This document shows, piece by piece, positions 16,076 through 24,014 of a stretch of DNA of 64,000 nucleotides. The translations under genes were made by a program, and so were the position numbers. How positions within the stretch are numbered: position 1 is the first letter of the stretch; each line of letters starts with the position of its first letter. The notes beneath the pieces were generated by a model. It did no database searches. It was not told where the DNA came from and saw nothing but the letters and a program-made list of their open reading frames with translations. The stretch is from Myxococcales bacterium (GTDB lineage Bacteria > Myxococcota_A > Polyangia > Polyangiales > Polyangiaceae), in contig JAEUKE010000072.1 of assembly GCA_016794345.1 (NCBI GenBank), positions 1 through 64,000 of the forward strand, in the 5' to 3' direction.

Positions 16076-17686
16076 TTGTCGGCGATGGATGGTAACAGCG
16101 CCTCGCCAACGGTTCCCGAGCCGGAAGGCGCGCACCGAACGCTGCCCGGGCATGCGCCGATGCTCGATGCGCTCCATCGAGCGCAACACGACGAGCTGAA
16201 GGGCTTCGTCGACACGCTGCCAATCGCGCCGGGCGATCGCGTCCTCGACGTCGCGTGCGGAGACGGGACCTTCACGTCCTGGCTCTCGGCGCGCGCGGGC
16301 GCAGGCGGGCTCGTCGTGGGGCTCGACGCGTGTGTGCCCTTCCTGGCGCGCGCCTCTGCCCGTCTGTTCGACGCTCCGCGCCTCGCCGCGCCGACCCTCC
16401 TCATGCGCGGCGATGCCAGCGAGCTGCCGTTCCCCGAGGCCGGCTTCGACTTGTGCTTCTGCGCTCACAGCCTGCAGACGCTGGCCGACCCTGCCTCGAC
16501 CGTGCGGGAGATGGCTCGGGTGACGAAGCCGGGGGGCTCGGTCTGCGTGCTCGAGAACGACGAGCTCTCCCATGTGCTTCTGCCCTGGCCGCCGGAGGTG
16601 GAGCTCGCCATCGACCGCGGGCTCACGCGAGCGGCGTTCGAGCGCGGGGACACGCGTCCGTTCCTCGGGCGACGGCTCGGGAAGCTCCTCTCCGATGGGG
16701 GCCTCCTGCTGCGCCGCTTCGATACGCTGTCGGTCTGCAGGCGCGGACCGCTCGCGACCGCGGACCGGGAGTTCTTCGTCCGCTTCCTCGAGCACCGGCG
16801 CAACGAGGTGGAGCCGTTCTTGTCCGGAGCCGACCGCGCGATGGCGCTCGCGTACCTCTCGCCCGCCGGCATCCGGTCGCTCGCCGACGACGCCAGGCTC
16901 ACGGTCGCGTTCGTCCACGTCGCCGCGATCGCCGAGAAGCGCCCGCGGTCGAAGCGCTTTTGCGGGCCGCGCCGTTCGACCTGCCGCAAGGTGAGGTCGC
17001 GGCCCGCCTCTTCGTCGCCCGCTTCGCGCCCGCCTTCTTCGTCGCTGCCTTGCGAGCCCCCGACGTCCTGCGTCCCCGCTTCGTCTCCGCGCCTCGGTTC
17101 TCTTCGCCTTGCGGCATCACACACCTCCGAAAATCTTCGCTCGTCGCCGCGCGAGAACCACCTCGACGCGCCTCTCCGAGCTCCATCAGTCGGCGCTGCT
17201 CGCGAAGCGCGTGCCAACGCCGCCTCCTACCCGCCCCGACCCGAGGGGCGCACGAACCGCTCCCTCCCGCGCTCCCCTCGCGTTACCGTTGGCGCGTGCA
17301 GCCCGGTGCCTGCCTCGGCGACCGCTTCGTGCTGGAGCACCTCGCCGGCTCCGGAGGCATGGGCGTCGTCTACCGCGCCGAAGATCGGCTCTCGGGCGAG
17401 CCCGTCGCGATCAAGCTCCTGCTCGACCCGGCGCAGAACGAGGCCCGCTTCGAACGCGAAGCTCGCGCACTGGCCGAGCTGTCTCACCCGGCGATCGTGC
17501 GCTACGTCGCGCATGGGACCGTCGAGGGCCGGCCCTGGCTGGCGATGGAATGGCTCGACGGTGAGGATCTGGGCAGTGTGTTGCGAAAGGGCCCACTCTC
17601 CATCGCCGACGCGACCGGCGTCGTCCGTCGGATCGCCGAGGGCCTCGGCGCGGCTCATCGTCGAGGCGTGGTCCACCGCGACGTGA
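16076..17686 (+). CDS. class I SAM-dependent methyltransferase; 3' end uncertain
   Basis: Residues 1-290 are a Rossmann-type methyltransferase: V-L-D-V-A-C-G-D-G-T-F (SAM motif I), V-G-L-D-A, G-D-A-S-E-L-P-F-P-E-A-G-F-D and V-T-K-P-G-G. The first codon is TTG 16076; ATG 16085 is an alternative. Homology-like sequence ends near 16950 (V-H-V-A-A-I-A-E-K-R), but the frame has no stop until 17686 and runs through the minus-strand basic gene and 390 nt of the kinase gene. The last 240 codons are Ser/Arg/Pro-rich, like a shadow frame. A lost stop or small frameshift near 16950 is likely; a shift to the next frame would end at 16994. The substrate is unknown. Confidence 0.65.
   Translation: MSAMDGNSASPTVPEPEGAHRTLPGHAPMLDALHRAQHDELKGFVDTLPIAPGDRVLDVACGDGTFTSWLSARAGAGGLVVGLDACVPFLARASARLFDAPRLAAPTLLMRGDASELPFPEAGFDLCFCAHSLQTLADPASTVREMARVTKPGGSVCVLENDELSHVLLPWPPEVELAIDRGLTRAAFERGDTRPFLGRRLGKLLSDGGLLLRRFDTLSVCRRGPLATADREFFVRFLEHRRNEVEPFLSGADRAMALAYLSPAGIRSLADDARLTVAFVHVAAIAEKRPRSKRFCGPRRSTCRKVRSRPASSSPASRPPSSSLPCEPPTSCVPASSPRLGSLRLAASHTSENLRSSPRENHLDAPLRAPSVGAAREARANAASYPPRPEGRTNRSLPRSPRVTVGACSPVPASATASCWSTSPAPEAWASSTAPKIGSRASPSRSSSCSTRRRTRPASNAKLAHWPSCLTRRSCATSRMGPSRAGPGWRWNGSTVRIWAVCCERAHSPSPTRPASSVGSPRASARLIVEAWSTAT
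16899..17117 (-). CDS. small Lys/Arg/Ala-rich basic protein
   Basis: This 72-residue frame starts at ATG 17117 preceded by GGAGGTGTGTG, one of the best Shine-Dalgarno sequences in the window. The product is highly basic, with a histone-H1-like region (R-K-A-A-T-K-K-A-G-A-K-R-A-T-K-R-R-A-A) and R-G-R-R-type elements; the end is Arg/Ser-rich. I infer nucleic-acid binding, in the style of myxobacterial histone-like tails, but no domain can be named. It is divergent from the kinase gene and its 3' end overlaps the end of the methyltransferase frame on the other strand. Confidence 0.5.
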   Translation of the reverse strand: MPQGEENRGAETKRGRRTSGARKAATKKAGAKRATKRRAATSPCGRSNGAARKSASTAGASRRSRRRGRTRP

Positions 17687-20600
17687 AGCCGAGCAACGTC
17701 TTCGTGTGTGGCGGCGACCTCGAGCGGGTCCGCATCCTCGATTTCGGTATCGCGCGGGTCGGCGGCGCTGCGAGCGCGGTCACGCGCTCCGGGGTCGTCA
17801 TGGGCTCGCCCGGGTACCTGGCGCCCGAGCAGGCTCGCGGCAGCCGCGACCTCGACGCGCGCGCCGACGTGTTCTCGCTCGGGTGCGTGTTGTTCGCTTG
17901 TCTCACGGGTCGGGCGCCGTTCGTCGCGGAGGACATCGTGGCCACGCTCGCCAAGGTGCTCTTCGAAGAGCCGCCACGACTCTGCGACGCCTGGCCGGAC
18001 GCCCCCAAGGCCCTCGACGACCTCGTGGCTCGCCTGATGGCGCCCAACCCCGAGGCGCGTCCGAAAGACGGCGTGGCCGCCGCGGCGGAGCTCGAGTCGA
18101 TCATCAAGCTGAGCGGGACGCTCGGCTCCACGTCACACCGCGCCGCCTTCGCCGCCGAGGAGCGCCGGCTCGTCTGCGCGGTGGTCCTCGAGCCGCGGCG
18201 CACGGTCGAGTCCGACGCGACGACGGTCATCAGCACGACGACGGTGATCGATCGGGTCACCGTGGACGCCTCCCAGGTCGCGGAGATCACGCGCAAACAC
18301 GGCGGAAGGCTCGAGACGACGCGAGACGGCGCGCTCGTCGTCCTCCTCGACGAGGCCAGCTTGGCCACCGATCGTGCCGTGCGCGCGGTGCGCTGCGCCG
18401 AGGCGTTCCGGGCGAACGTGGGCGAGCGACGGATCGCGGTCGTGACCATCCGCGCGTCGGCCGGCGGCGCGACCCTGGCCGAGCAGCTCGCCACCTCCGC
18501 CAAGGCGCTCTTCGGCGGCGCGAGCGCAGGCAACGGCGTGCTCGTCGATCAGCCCACGCGAGGGCTCCTCGGCGAGCGCTTCGTCCTCGGGCGAGCCGGG
18601 AGCGGCTGGGCGGTGGTGGCCGAGCGGGCTGGCGGCAGCGACCACCCGCTCCTCGGGCAAGCCACCCCGTGTGTCGGTCGTGACCGAGAGGTCGGAGCGT
18701 TGCTCGCGCTCTTCGACGAGAGCGTCTCCGAGCCCGTCGCGAGGGCGGCCGTGCTCGTGGGCCCACCCGGGATCGGGAAGTCCCGCGTTCGCGCCGAGCT
18801 CCTCCGCCGCCTGCGTGCTCGCGGCGACGCGCTCTCTGTCTGGACCTGCCGGGGGGACGCCGTAAGCGCAGGCACGCCGCTCGGGCTGCTCGCGCAGATG
18901 ATCCGGGACGCGGCGTCGATCAGCGGCGCCGAGGCCCTCGACGAGCGCCGCGTGAAGCTGCGCGCGTTGACCGACGCGCTCGTCGCCTCCGGCGACCGCG
19001 ACCGCGTCACCCGCTTTCTCGGCGAGATCGCGGGTGCCCCGTTCCCCGAAGAGGGAGAGGACTTCCTCGCGGCCGCGCGGCGTGATCCCGTCCTCTACGG
19101 CGACCAGACGCGGCGCGCGTTCGAGGACCTCGCGTGCGCCGCAGCCGCGAAGAGCCCGCTCGTGCTCGTCGTGGAGGACGTGCAGTGGGGCGACTCCCCC
19201 AGCGTTCGCGCCATCGACGGTGTCCTTCGCAACTCGGCCGACGCGCCGGTGCTCGTCGTCGCGACGGCGCGTCCCGAGGTCGCCGAGGTGTTCCCCCAGC
19301 TGTGGCACGACCGCGGGGCGCAGGAGATCCGCCTGGGCGCGCTCACGCCGAAGGCGAGCGAACGGCTCGTCCGGGCCGCTCTCGGAGCCGACGCGGACCC
19401 GGAGCGAGTCGCCCGCGCCGTGGCGCGCGGCGGAGGACACCCGCTGCACCTGGAGGAGATCGTCCGCACGATGGAAGCGGGCCAGACCGAGGAGCTGCCG
19501 GAGACGGTCGCGGCCCTGGTCGAGTCCCGCATCCAGTCCATCGAGCCCGAGTCCCGGCGCATCCTCCGCGCGGGCAGCATCTTCGGGCGCGCGTTCTGGA
19601 CCCGCGGCGTCGCCTCGATGCTCGGCGTGAGCGCGGAGGAGACGGCCCGTTGGGTCCGCGAGCTCTGCGAGCGCGAGTGGATCACCGCGCGAGCGGTCTC
19701 GCGGTTCTCGGGCGAGCAGGAGCTCGCGTTCTGTCAGGACGTGGTCCGCGAGGTCGCTTACGCGACGCTGACCGACGCCGACCGCACCGTCGGTCACCGC
19801 GTCTGCGGCGAGTTTCTCGAGGCAGTCGGAGAAGCCTCCGCGCTGGTCATCGCGCGCCACTTCGAGCTCGGCGGGGACGCGGAGCGGGCGTCGACCTTCT
19901 TCGCGCGTGCCGCCGAGCAGGCGATGGACGGCAACGACTACAACGGCGTCCTCTCCCATGTGGCGCGAGCGCTCGAGCTCGCGGGCCCGAGCGCGTCGGC
20001 AGCGCCGCTCCGCGCGCTCGCCGCCGAGGCGCACGGACACCTCGGCGAGCACGACGCCGCGCGCACGACGGCCTTTCGAGCGCTGGCCACGCTGGAAGCG
20101 AGCGACCCGAGGTGGCTCCAGGCCGCGGGCGTAGCGATCGCTTCGGCCGGCAAGCTCGGCGACCATTTCAGCGTGGAGCAGGTGGCGACGCTGCTGCTCG
20201 ATCTCGACGAGCCGCTCGCGCGAGGACCCGCGTTCGCCCACGCGACCGCAAACGCCGTCGTGCAGCTCTACCTGGGCGGCCGCGCGCCTCTCGGCGATCG
20301 TGTGTTCGAGCGCTTGGAGCGCGCCGGCGACGAGCCCATGGTGCGAGCCCAGATCGGACGCGCCGCGGGCATCCGCGCCCTCTTCGCGGGCGATCCGGCG
20401 AGAACGGTCGCGCTCCTGCGCGACGCCGTCGCCGCCTCCGAGTCCGCGGGGGATCTCCGGCTCGCCTGCTCGCTTCGCAAGACGCAGGGCTATTACGAAG
20501 CGGAGTGCGGTGCGATCGAAGAAGGTGTGCGAACGCTGCACGCTTGCGTCGCCACGGCCTCGCGCCTGGGATTGCTCGGCCTCGAGGCGCACGCCAAACA

Positions 20601-21144
20601 AGACCTCGGCTATCCGCTCATCCGCCTGGGCCGCCTCGACGAGGCGGAGCAGACCCAACGCGACGCGCTCTCCGAGCTCGACAAACAGGGGGACCGGCGG
20701 CTCCTCGCCTTCACGCACGGCTACCTCAGCTGGATCGCCCGGCTCCGCGGCGATCACCCGAACGCGGAGAGAGAAGCGAGGCTCGCGCTCGAGCTCGCGC
20801 CTTCCCCGCCGGTGAAGCTCATGGCCTTCGGACACCTCGCCGCCGCGCTCCTTGCTGGGGGCGACGTCGACGAGGCGGCTGCAATGGCCGAAGCCGGCAT
20901 CCAGGTGTTGCGAGAGATCGGCCCCGGGGAAGAAGGCGCGCCGCTCGTGCTCCTCCTCGCCGCCCAGACGCGCGCCGCTCGCGGCGACCGAGATGCCGCC
21001 CAAGCCATCGTCCGCGAGGCGCGCGACGACGTCCTCGCCCGCGCCGCGCGCATCAGCGACCCCTCGCTCCGCGCGGCGTTCCTGACGCGCTTCGCCGAAA
21101 ACGTCGAGATCCTCGCCCTCGCCAGCGCCTGGCTCGGCGAGTGA
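17296..21144 (+). CDS. Ser/Thr protein kinase with cyclase-like, AAA ATPase and TPR regions
   Basis: The 1282-residue protein begins at GTG 17296, eleven residues before the kinase domain. The kinase has G-S-G-G-M-G-V-V-Y, K40, H-R-D129-V-K-P-S-N and D-F-G (149-151), so it should be active. Residues about 290-450 resemble a class III nucleotide cyclase fold (G-G-R-L-E-T-T-R-D-G-A-L; A-V-R-A-V-R-C-A-E) without the usual catalytic residues, probably regulatory. A STAND/AAA-type ATPase follows with Walker A G-P-P-G-I-G-K-S near residue 489 and Walker B L-V-L-V-V-E-D-V. The last 430 residues are TPR-like helical repeats. Such proteins act as cytoplasmic signalling hubs in myxobacteria; the ligand is unknown. 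Confidence 0.92.
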   Translation: MQPGACLGDRFVLEHLAGSGGMGVVYRAEDRLSGEPVAIKLLLDPAQNEARFEREARALAELSHPAIVRYVAHGTVEGRPWLAMEWLDGEDLGSVLRKGPLSIADATGVVRRIAEGLGAAHRRGVVHRDVKPSNVFVCGGDLERVRILDFGIARVGGAASAVTRSGVVMGSPGYLAPEQARGSRDLDARADVFSLGCVLFACLTGRAPFVAEDIVATLAKVLFEEPPRLCDAWPDAPKALDDLVARLMAPNPEARPKDGVAAAAELESIIKLSGTLGSTSHRAAFAAEERRLVCAVVLEPRRTVESDATTVISTTTVIDRVTVDASQVAEITRKHGGRLETTRDGALVVLLDEASLATDRAVRAVRCAEAFRANVGERRIAVVTIRASAGGATLAEQLATSAKALFGGASAGNGVLVDQPTRGLLGERFVLGRAGSGWAVVAERAGGSDHPLLGQATPCVGRDREVGALLALFDESVSEPVARAAVLVGPPGIGKSRVRAELLRRLRARGDALSVWTCRGDAVSAGTPLGLLAQMIRDAASISGAEALDERRVKLRALTDALVASGDRDRVTRFLGEIAGAPFPEEGEDFLAAARRDPVLYGDQTRRAFEDLACAAAAKSPLVLVVEDVQWGDSPSVRAIDGVLRNSADAPVLVVATARPEVAEVFPQLWHDRGAQEIRLGALTPKASERLVRAALGADADPERVARAVARGGGHPLHLEEIVRTMEAGQTEELPETVAALVESRIQSIEPESRRILRAGSIFGRAFWTRGVASMLGVSAEETARWVRELCEREWITARAVSRFSGEQELAFCQDVVREVAYATLTDADRTVGHRVCGEFLEAVGEASALVIARHFELGGDAERASTFFARAAEQAMDGNDYNGVLSHVARALELAGPSASAAPLRALAAEAHGHLGEHDAARTTAFRALATLEASDPRWLQAAGVAIASAGKLGDHFSVEQVATLLLDLDEPLARGPAFAHATANAVVQLYLGGRAPLGDRVFERLERAGDEPMVRAQIGRAAGIRALFAGDPARTVALLRDAVAASESAGDLRLACSLRKTQGYYEAECGAIEEGVRTLHACVATASRLGLLGLEAHAKQDLGYPLIRLGRLDEAEQTQRDALSELDKQGDRRLLAFTHGYLSWIARLRGDHPNAEREARLALELAPSPPVKLMAFGHLAAALLAGGDVDEAAAMAEAGIQVLREIGPGEEGAPLVLLLAAQTRAARGDRDAAQAIVREARDDVLARAARISDPSLRAAFLTRFAENVEILALASAWLGE

Positions 21145-21157
21145 CGATGCCCGACGC

Positions 21158-21240
21158 GAGGGCCGAAGGGCCGGGCAGGATCCGCCCGCTGCGTTCGGCC
21201 CACGCGCAAGGTTGTTGGCGATGCGGCGGAGAGGGCGGGA
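21158..21240. repeat. 83-bp direct repeat, copy 1
   Basis: This segment is repeated at 21324-21406 with one mismatch. Its last 14 bases equal the 3' end of the tRNA-Ser gene on the minus strand, so copy 1 carries a tRNA fragment while copy 2 carries the intact tRNA. It contains the short hairpin-forming run GGCCGAAGGGCC. Together the copies look like a duplication at the tRNA, similar to an attachment-site duplication. Confidence 0.85.
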
Positions 21241-21270
21241 TGCGACTGCGCTTCGCTCCGTCGGACCTCC

Positions 21271-21303
21271 CTGTACTCCGTCCACTGCGTGGACTCCGTA
21301 CAG
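21271..21303. repeat. interrupted perfect inverted repeat between the direct repeats
   Basis: CTGTAC (21271-21276) pairs with GTACAG (21298-21303) and GTCCAC (21280-21285) with GTGGAC (21289-21294), with a 3x3 internal loop and a 3-nt loop. It is followed by a tRNA T-arm-like palindrome CCGGTTCGAACCCGG at 21305-21319. It could be a site for a recombinase or a terminator of the kinase transcript; no T-run follows. Confidence 0.5.
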
Positions 21304-21323
21304 TCCGGTTCGAACCCGGAGTG

Positions 21324-21479
<156 letters not shown>

Positions 21480-21571
21480 TGGAAGCTGCGAAGCTAATAC
21501 AACCGAAATTCGAAGCGAGGAAGCGGGATTCGACTCCGCTTCGCTCCGTCGGACCTCTGTGAGCGCGGGCA

Positions 21572-21595
21572 ATTCACACCCGTCAGGGTGTGAAT
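21572..21595. repeat. perfect 10-bp inverted repeat with 4-nt loop
   Basis: ATTCACACCC is followed by GTCA and then GGGTGTGAAT, a perfect 10-bp stem. It is more AT-rich than its surroundings and stands between the tRNA-Ser gene and the cytochrome gene. It is not followed by T residues on either strand, so it is not a classical terminator; it could be a protein-binding site or the edge of a mobile repeat. Confidence 0.7.
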
Positions 21596-21606
21596 CAAGA
21601 AGCAAT

Positions 21607-21675
21607 AGTCCTCCGGCCCTTTGAGGAGATAGCGCGCGAAGCGCACCGTCTCCGAAGGCCATCGGCCGGAGGACT
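21607..21675. repeat. 69-bp nested inverted repeat (large stem-loop)
   Basis: AGTCCTCCGGCC (21607-21618) pairs perfectly with GGCCGGAGGACT (21664-21675). Inside, GGAGA pairs with TCTCC and GCGC with GCGC, and a competing pairing GGCC/GGCC with adjacent TT/AA is possible. This gives a long branched or switch-like RNA structure. It lies beyond the 3' end of the minus-strand cytochrome gene and could be its terminator, a small RNA or a non-autonomous repeat. Confidence 0.7.
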
Positions 21676-21768
21676 CTCATGAAATGCCCGCACGGACAAC
21701 CCTCTTTCTTCACGAAACGAGCGCAGAACGGCCCCGGGGCCACTCCGCGCTCGTTCCGCCTGGAAGAA

Positions 21769-22137
21769 TCACTGGGGGGCGCCGCAGTCCGCCCAGGCCA
21801 ACATGTCGTCCTTCTCGGTGCCCTGGAACCCGGGGTAACCCGCCTGGGGCATCGTGCCGTCGGCCACGCGGTCGTAGATCTTCTGGGCCTGCGGCTTGGC
21901 GAGATCGTACGTGTCGTAGTCGGTTCCCACGGGGGCCGCGTTGCGGGCGGCGCCGGTCAGCTGGGAGGAATGGCAGTTGGTGCAGCGAGAAAACGCAGAG
22001 CTGAGCTCCGAATAACCCTTCACGTTGTCGCAGTTCGCACCCCCGGACGACGACGAGTCGTCGGAGCAACCGGCGGAGAGTGCCGCGCTGATTGCGCCCG
22101 AAGCGACGAGCAGAAACGCAAGAACCCGGTTCGTCAT
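21769..22137 (-). CDS. mono-haem c-type cytochrome-like lipoprotein
   Basis: The 122-residue precursor starts at ATG 22137 (AGGAG 6 nt upstream) with a signal sequence and lipobox A-L-S-A-G-C, then a Ser-rich linker. One C-x-x-C-H haem motif is present (C-T-N-C-H), and a later Met (G-T-M-P-Q-A-G) is placed as an axial ligand would be. It should be a lipid-anchored periplasmic electron carrier, related to the PCP-type haem domains of many myxobacterial lipoproteins. It is divergent from the membrane MCP gene; the partner oxidoreductase is not in this window. Confidence 0.85.
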   Translation of the reverse strand: MTNRVLAFLLVASGAISAALSAGCSDDSSSSGGANCDNVKGYSELSSAFSRCTNCHSSQLTGAARNAAPVGTDYDTYDLAKPQAQKIYDRVADGTMPQAGYPGFQGTEKDDMLAWADCGAPQ

Positions 22138-22270
22138 GATGACTCCTGAGAAGTGACCCATGTCTTCGCCCGGTTGGGCGCCGCCGAGTGTAGCGTTTTC
22201 GCTCCCCCTGGGAAGTATCCAGCACAGGCTTGCCCCACGGGGGCGCGGCTTCTAGTCTCGCGCACGGTAA

Positions 22271-24001
22271 ATGGCCCCCCGCCTCGCCCTTCCGGTCGGC
22301 CTCTTGTTGGCGCCAGCCCTCATCTTGGGCTTCGTCGCACAGAAGAACACCGAGTACATCTTCGCGTTCTTTCTCGCGTACGGCGTCGTCGCGACGATGG
22401 TGTTCCTCACCCAGTCGCAAGGAGGCGGCGCGCCGCTCGGCGCGATCGGCGATGCGCTCCGCGATCTGCGTCGCGGCCGCGCGCCGCGCTCCCCTGACGG
22501 TGCGTCACCCGAGATCGCCTCGCTCTTCGACGAGATCGAGCGCATCGCGGAGGAGCGGCGCGAGCTGACCGAGAAGCTCGAAGAGACGAAGAAGGAGTCG
22601 TCCGAGGCAGGCGCGCAGATCAAGAAGGCGGAGCGCGACGCGGAGTCGGCGCGCAAGGAGCTGGAGAAGGCCCGCGTCGAGGCGGCGAAGGCGCCCGCGG
22701 CGCCCGAGGTCACCGAGACGGTCTCCAACGTCGCCGAGGCCGTGGTCGAGGTCGACGGCGTGATCCCGGCGCTCGCGCAGATCGCAAACGAGTTCGGCGG
22801 CTACGTCCGCGCCGCGAACCAGTCGCTCCTCGAGATCTACCAGTCGATCGAGACGCTCGCGACCAGCGCGGAGGAGTCGAGCTCGAGCATCCTCGAGATG
22901 ACGACCACCAACGAGGAGGTCGCGCAGAACGTCGGGGAGCTCGCGACGAGCGTGCGCGAGACCGCCACCTCGATCGAGGAGATGGCGTACTCGATCCGCG
23001 AGGTCGCCCGGAACATCGACGCGCTCTCTCTCACGGCCGAAGAGACGAGCTCGTCGATGAACGAGATGGACGTCTCGATCGACCAGGTCCAGACGAACGC
23101 CAACGAGACCGCCCGCCTCTCGGAGGAGGTTGCCCTCGACGCCGAGCGCGGCGCCGAAGCCATCCTCAAGACGATCAGCGAGATCAACCGCATCCGCGAG
23201 TCGAGCATGGAGGCCGTCGCCGTCATCTCGAACCTCAACACGCGGATCGAGGCAATCGGCCAGATCCTCGCCGTCATCGACGACGTCGCCGAGCAGACGA
23301 ACCTGCTCGCGCTGAACGCCGCCATCATCGCGGCGCAGGCCGGCGAGCACGGCAAAGGCTTCGCGGTCGTCGCGGACGAGATCAAAGATCTCGCCGAGCG
23401 CGCCGGCGGCAGCACGAAGGAGATCGCCGAGCTCATCAAGACCATCCAGGCGGAGTCGCGCAACGCGATCAACGCCGTCGAGCGCGGCGCCCAGAACGTC
23501 TCGCGCGGCGTGGAGGTCTCGAACGAGGCGGAGCGCGCGCTCAAGAAGATCCTCGAGAGCTCGCAGAAGTCGACGACGATGGTCCGCGCCATCGCCCGCG
23601 CCACGGTCGAACAGGCGAAGGGCTCCAAGCAGGTCACCGACGCCATCGGCCGCATCGCGGAGACCGTCCAGCAGATCGCCGCCGCGACCGCGCAGCAGGC
23701 GCGCGGCTCGGACCAGATCATGAAGAGCGCCGAAAAGATGCGCATGATCACGCAGCAGGTCGAGCGCTCGAGCCAGGAGCAAGCGCGCGGTGGCCGCCAG
23801 ATCACCGCGGCGATCGAGCAGATCTCGAACATGGTCAACACGCTCTCCGGCTCGCAGCGCGCGCAGACGCGGACGGGCGAGCAGCTCCTGGACTTGAACC
23901 GCAAGCTCGAGGATCTCGCGCGCATGCAGTCCGACCGGTTCCGCGGCCTGAAGGCGGCCTACGGTCGCCTCGAGCGCGCGCTCGGCGTCGTCAAACACTG
24001 A
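22271..24001 (+). CDS. membrane methyl-accepting chemotaxis protein
   Basis: The protein has two closely spaced N-terminal membrane helices (residues about 5-22 and 29-47) with almost no loop between them, so it has no periplasmic sensor domain. A charged coiled coil follows and then a long MCP signalling region with the canonical tip [15 protein letters not shown] near residue 340, and a long Gln/Glu-rich return helix with possible methylation sites. It could feed the CheA-like kinase encoded at 12654-14678 or a kinase elsewhere. It is 13 nt upstream of glpK, though the two functions look unrelated. Confidence 0.92.
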   Translation: MAPRLALPVGLLLAPALILGFVAQKNTEYIFAFFLAYGVVATMVFLTQSQGGGAPLGAIGDALRDLRRGRAPRSPDGASPEIASLFDEIERIAEERRELTEKLEETKKESSEAGAQIKKAERDAESARKELEKARVEAAKAPAAPEVTETVSNVAEAVVEVDGVIPALAQIANEFGGYVRAANQSLLEIYQSIETLATSAEESSSSILEMTTTNEEVAQNVGELATSVRETATSIEEMAYSIREVARNIDALSLTAEETSSSMNEMDVSIDQVQTNANETARLSEEVALDAERGAEAILKTISEINRIRESSMEAVAVISNLNTRIEAIGQILAVIDDVAEQTNLLALNAAIIAAQAGEHGKGFAVVADEIKDLAERAGGSTKEIAELIKTIQAESRNAINAVERGAQNVSRGVEVSNEAERALKKILESSQKSTTMVRAIARATVEQAKGSKQVTDAIGRIAETVQQIAAATAQQARGSDQIMKSAEKMRMITQQVERSSQEQARGGRQITAAIEQISNMVNTLSGSQRAQTRTGEQLLDLNRKLEDLARMQSDRFRGLKAAYGRLERALGVVKH

Positions 24002-24014
24002 CGGAGGTGACAGC

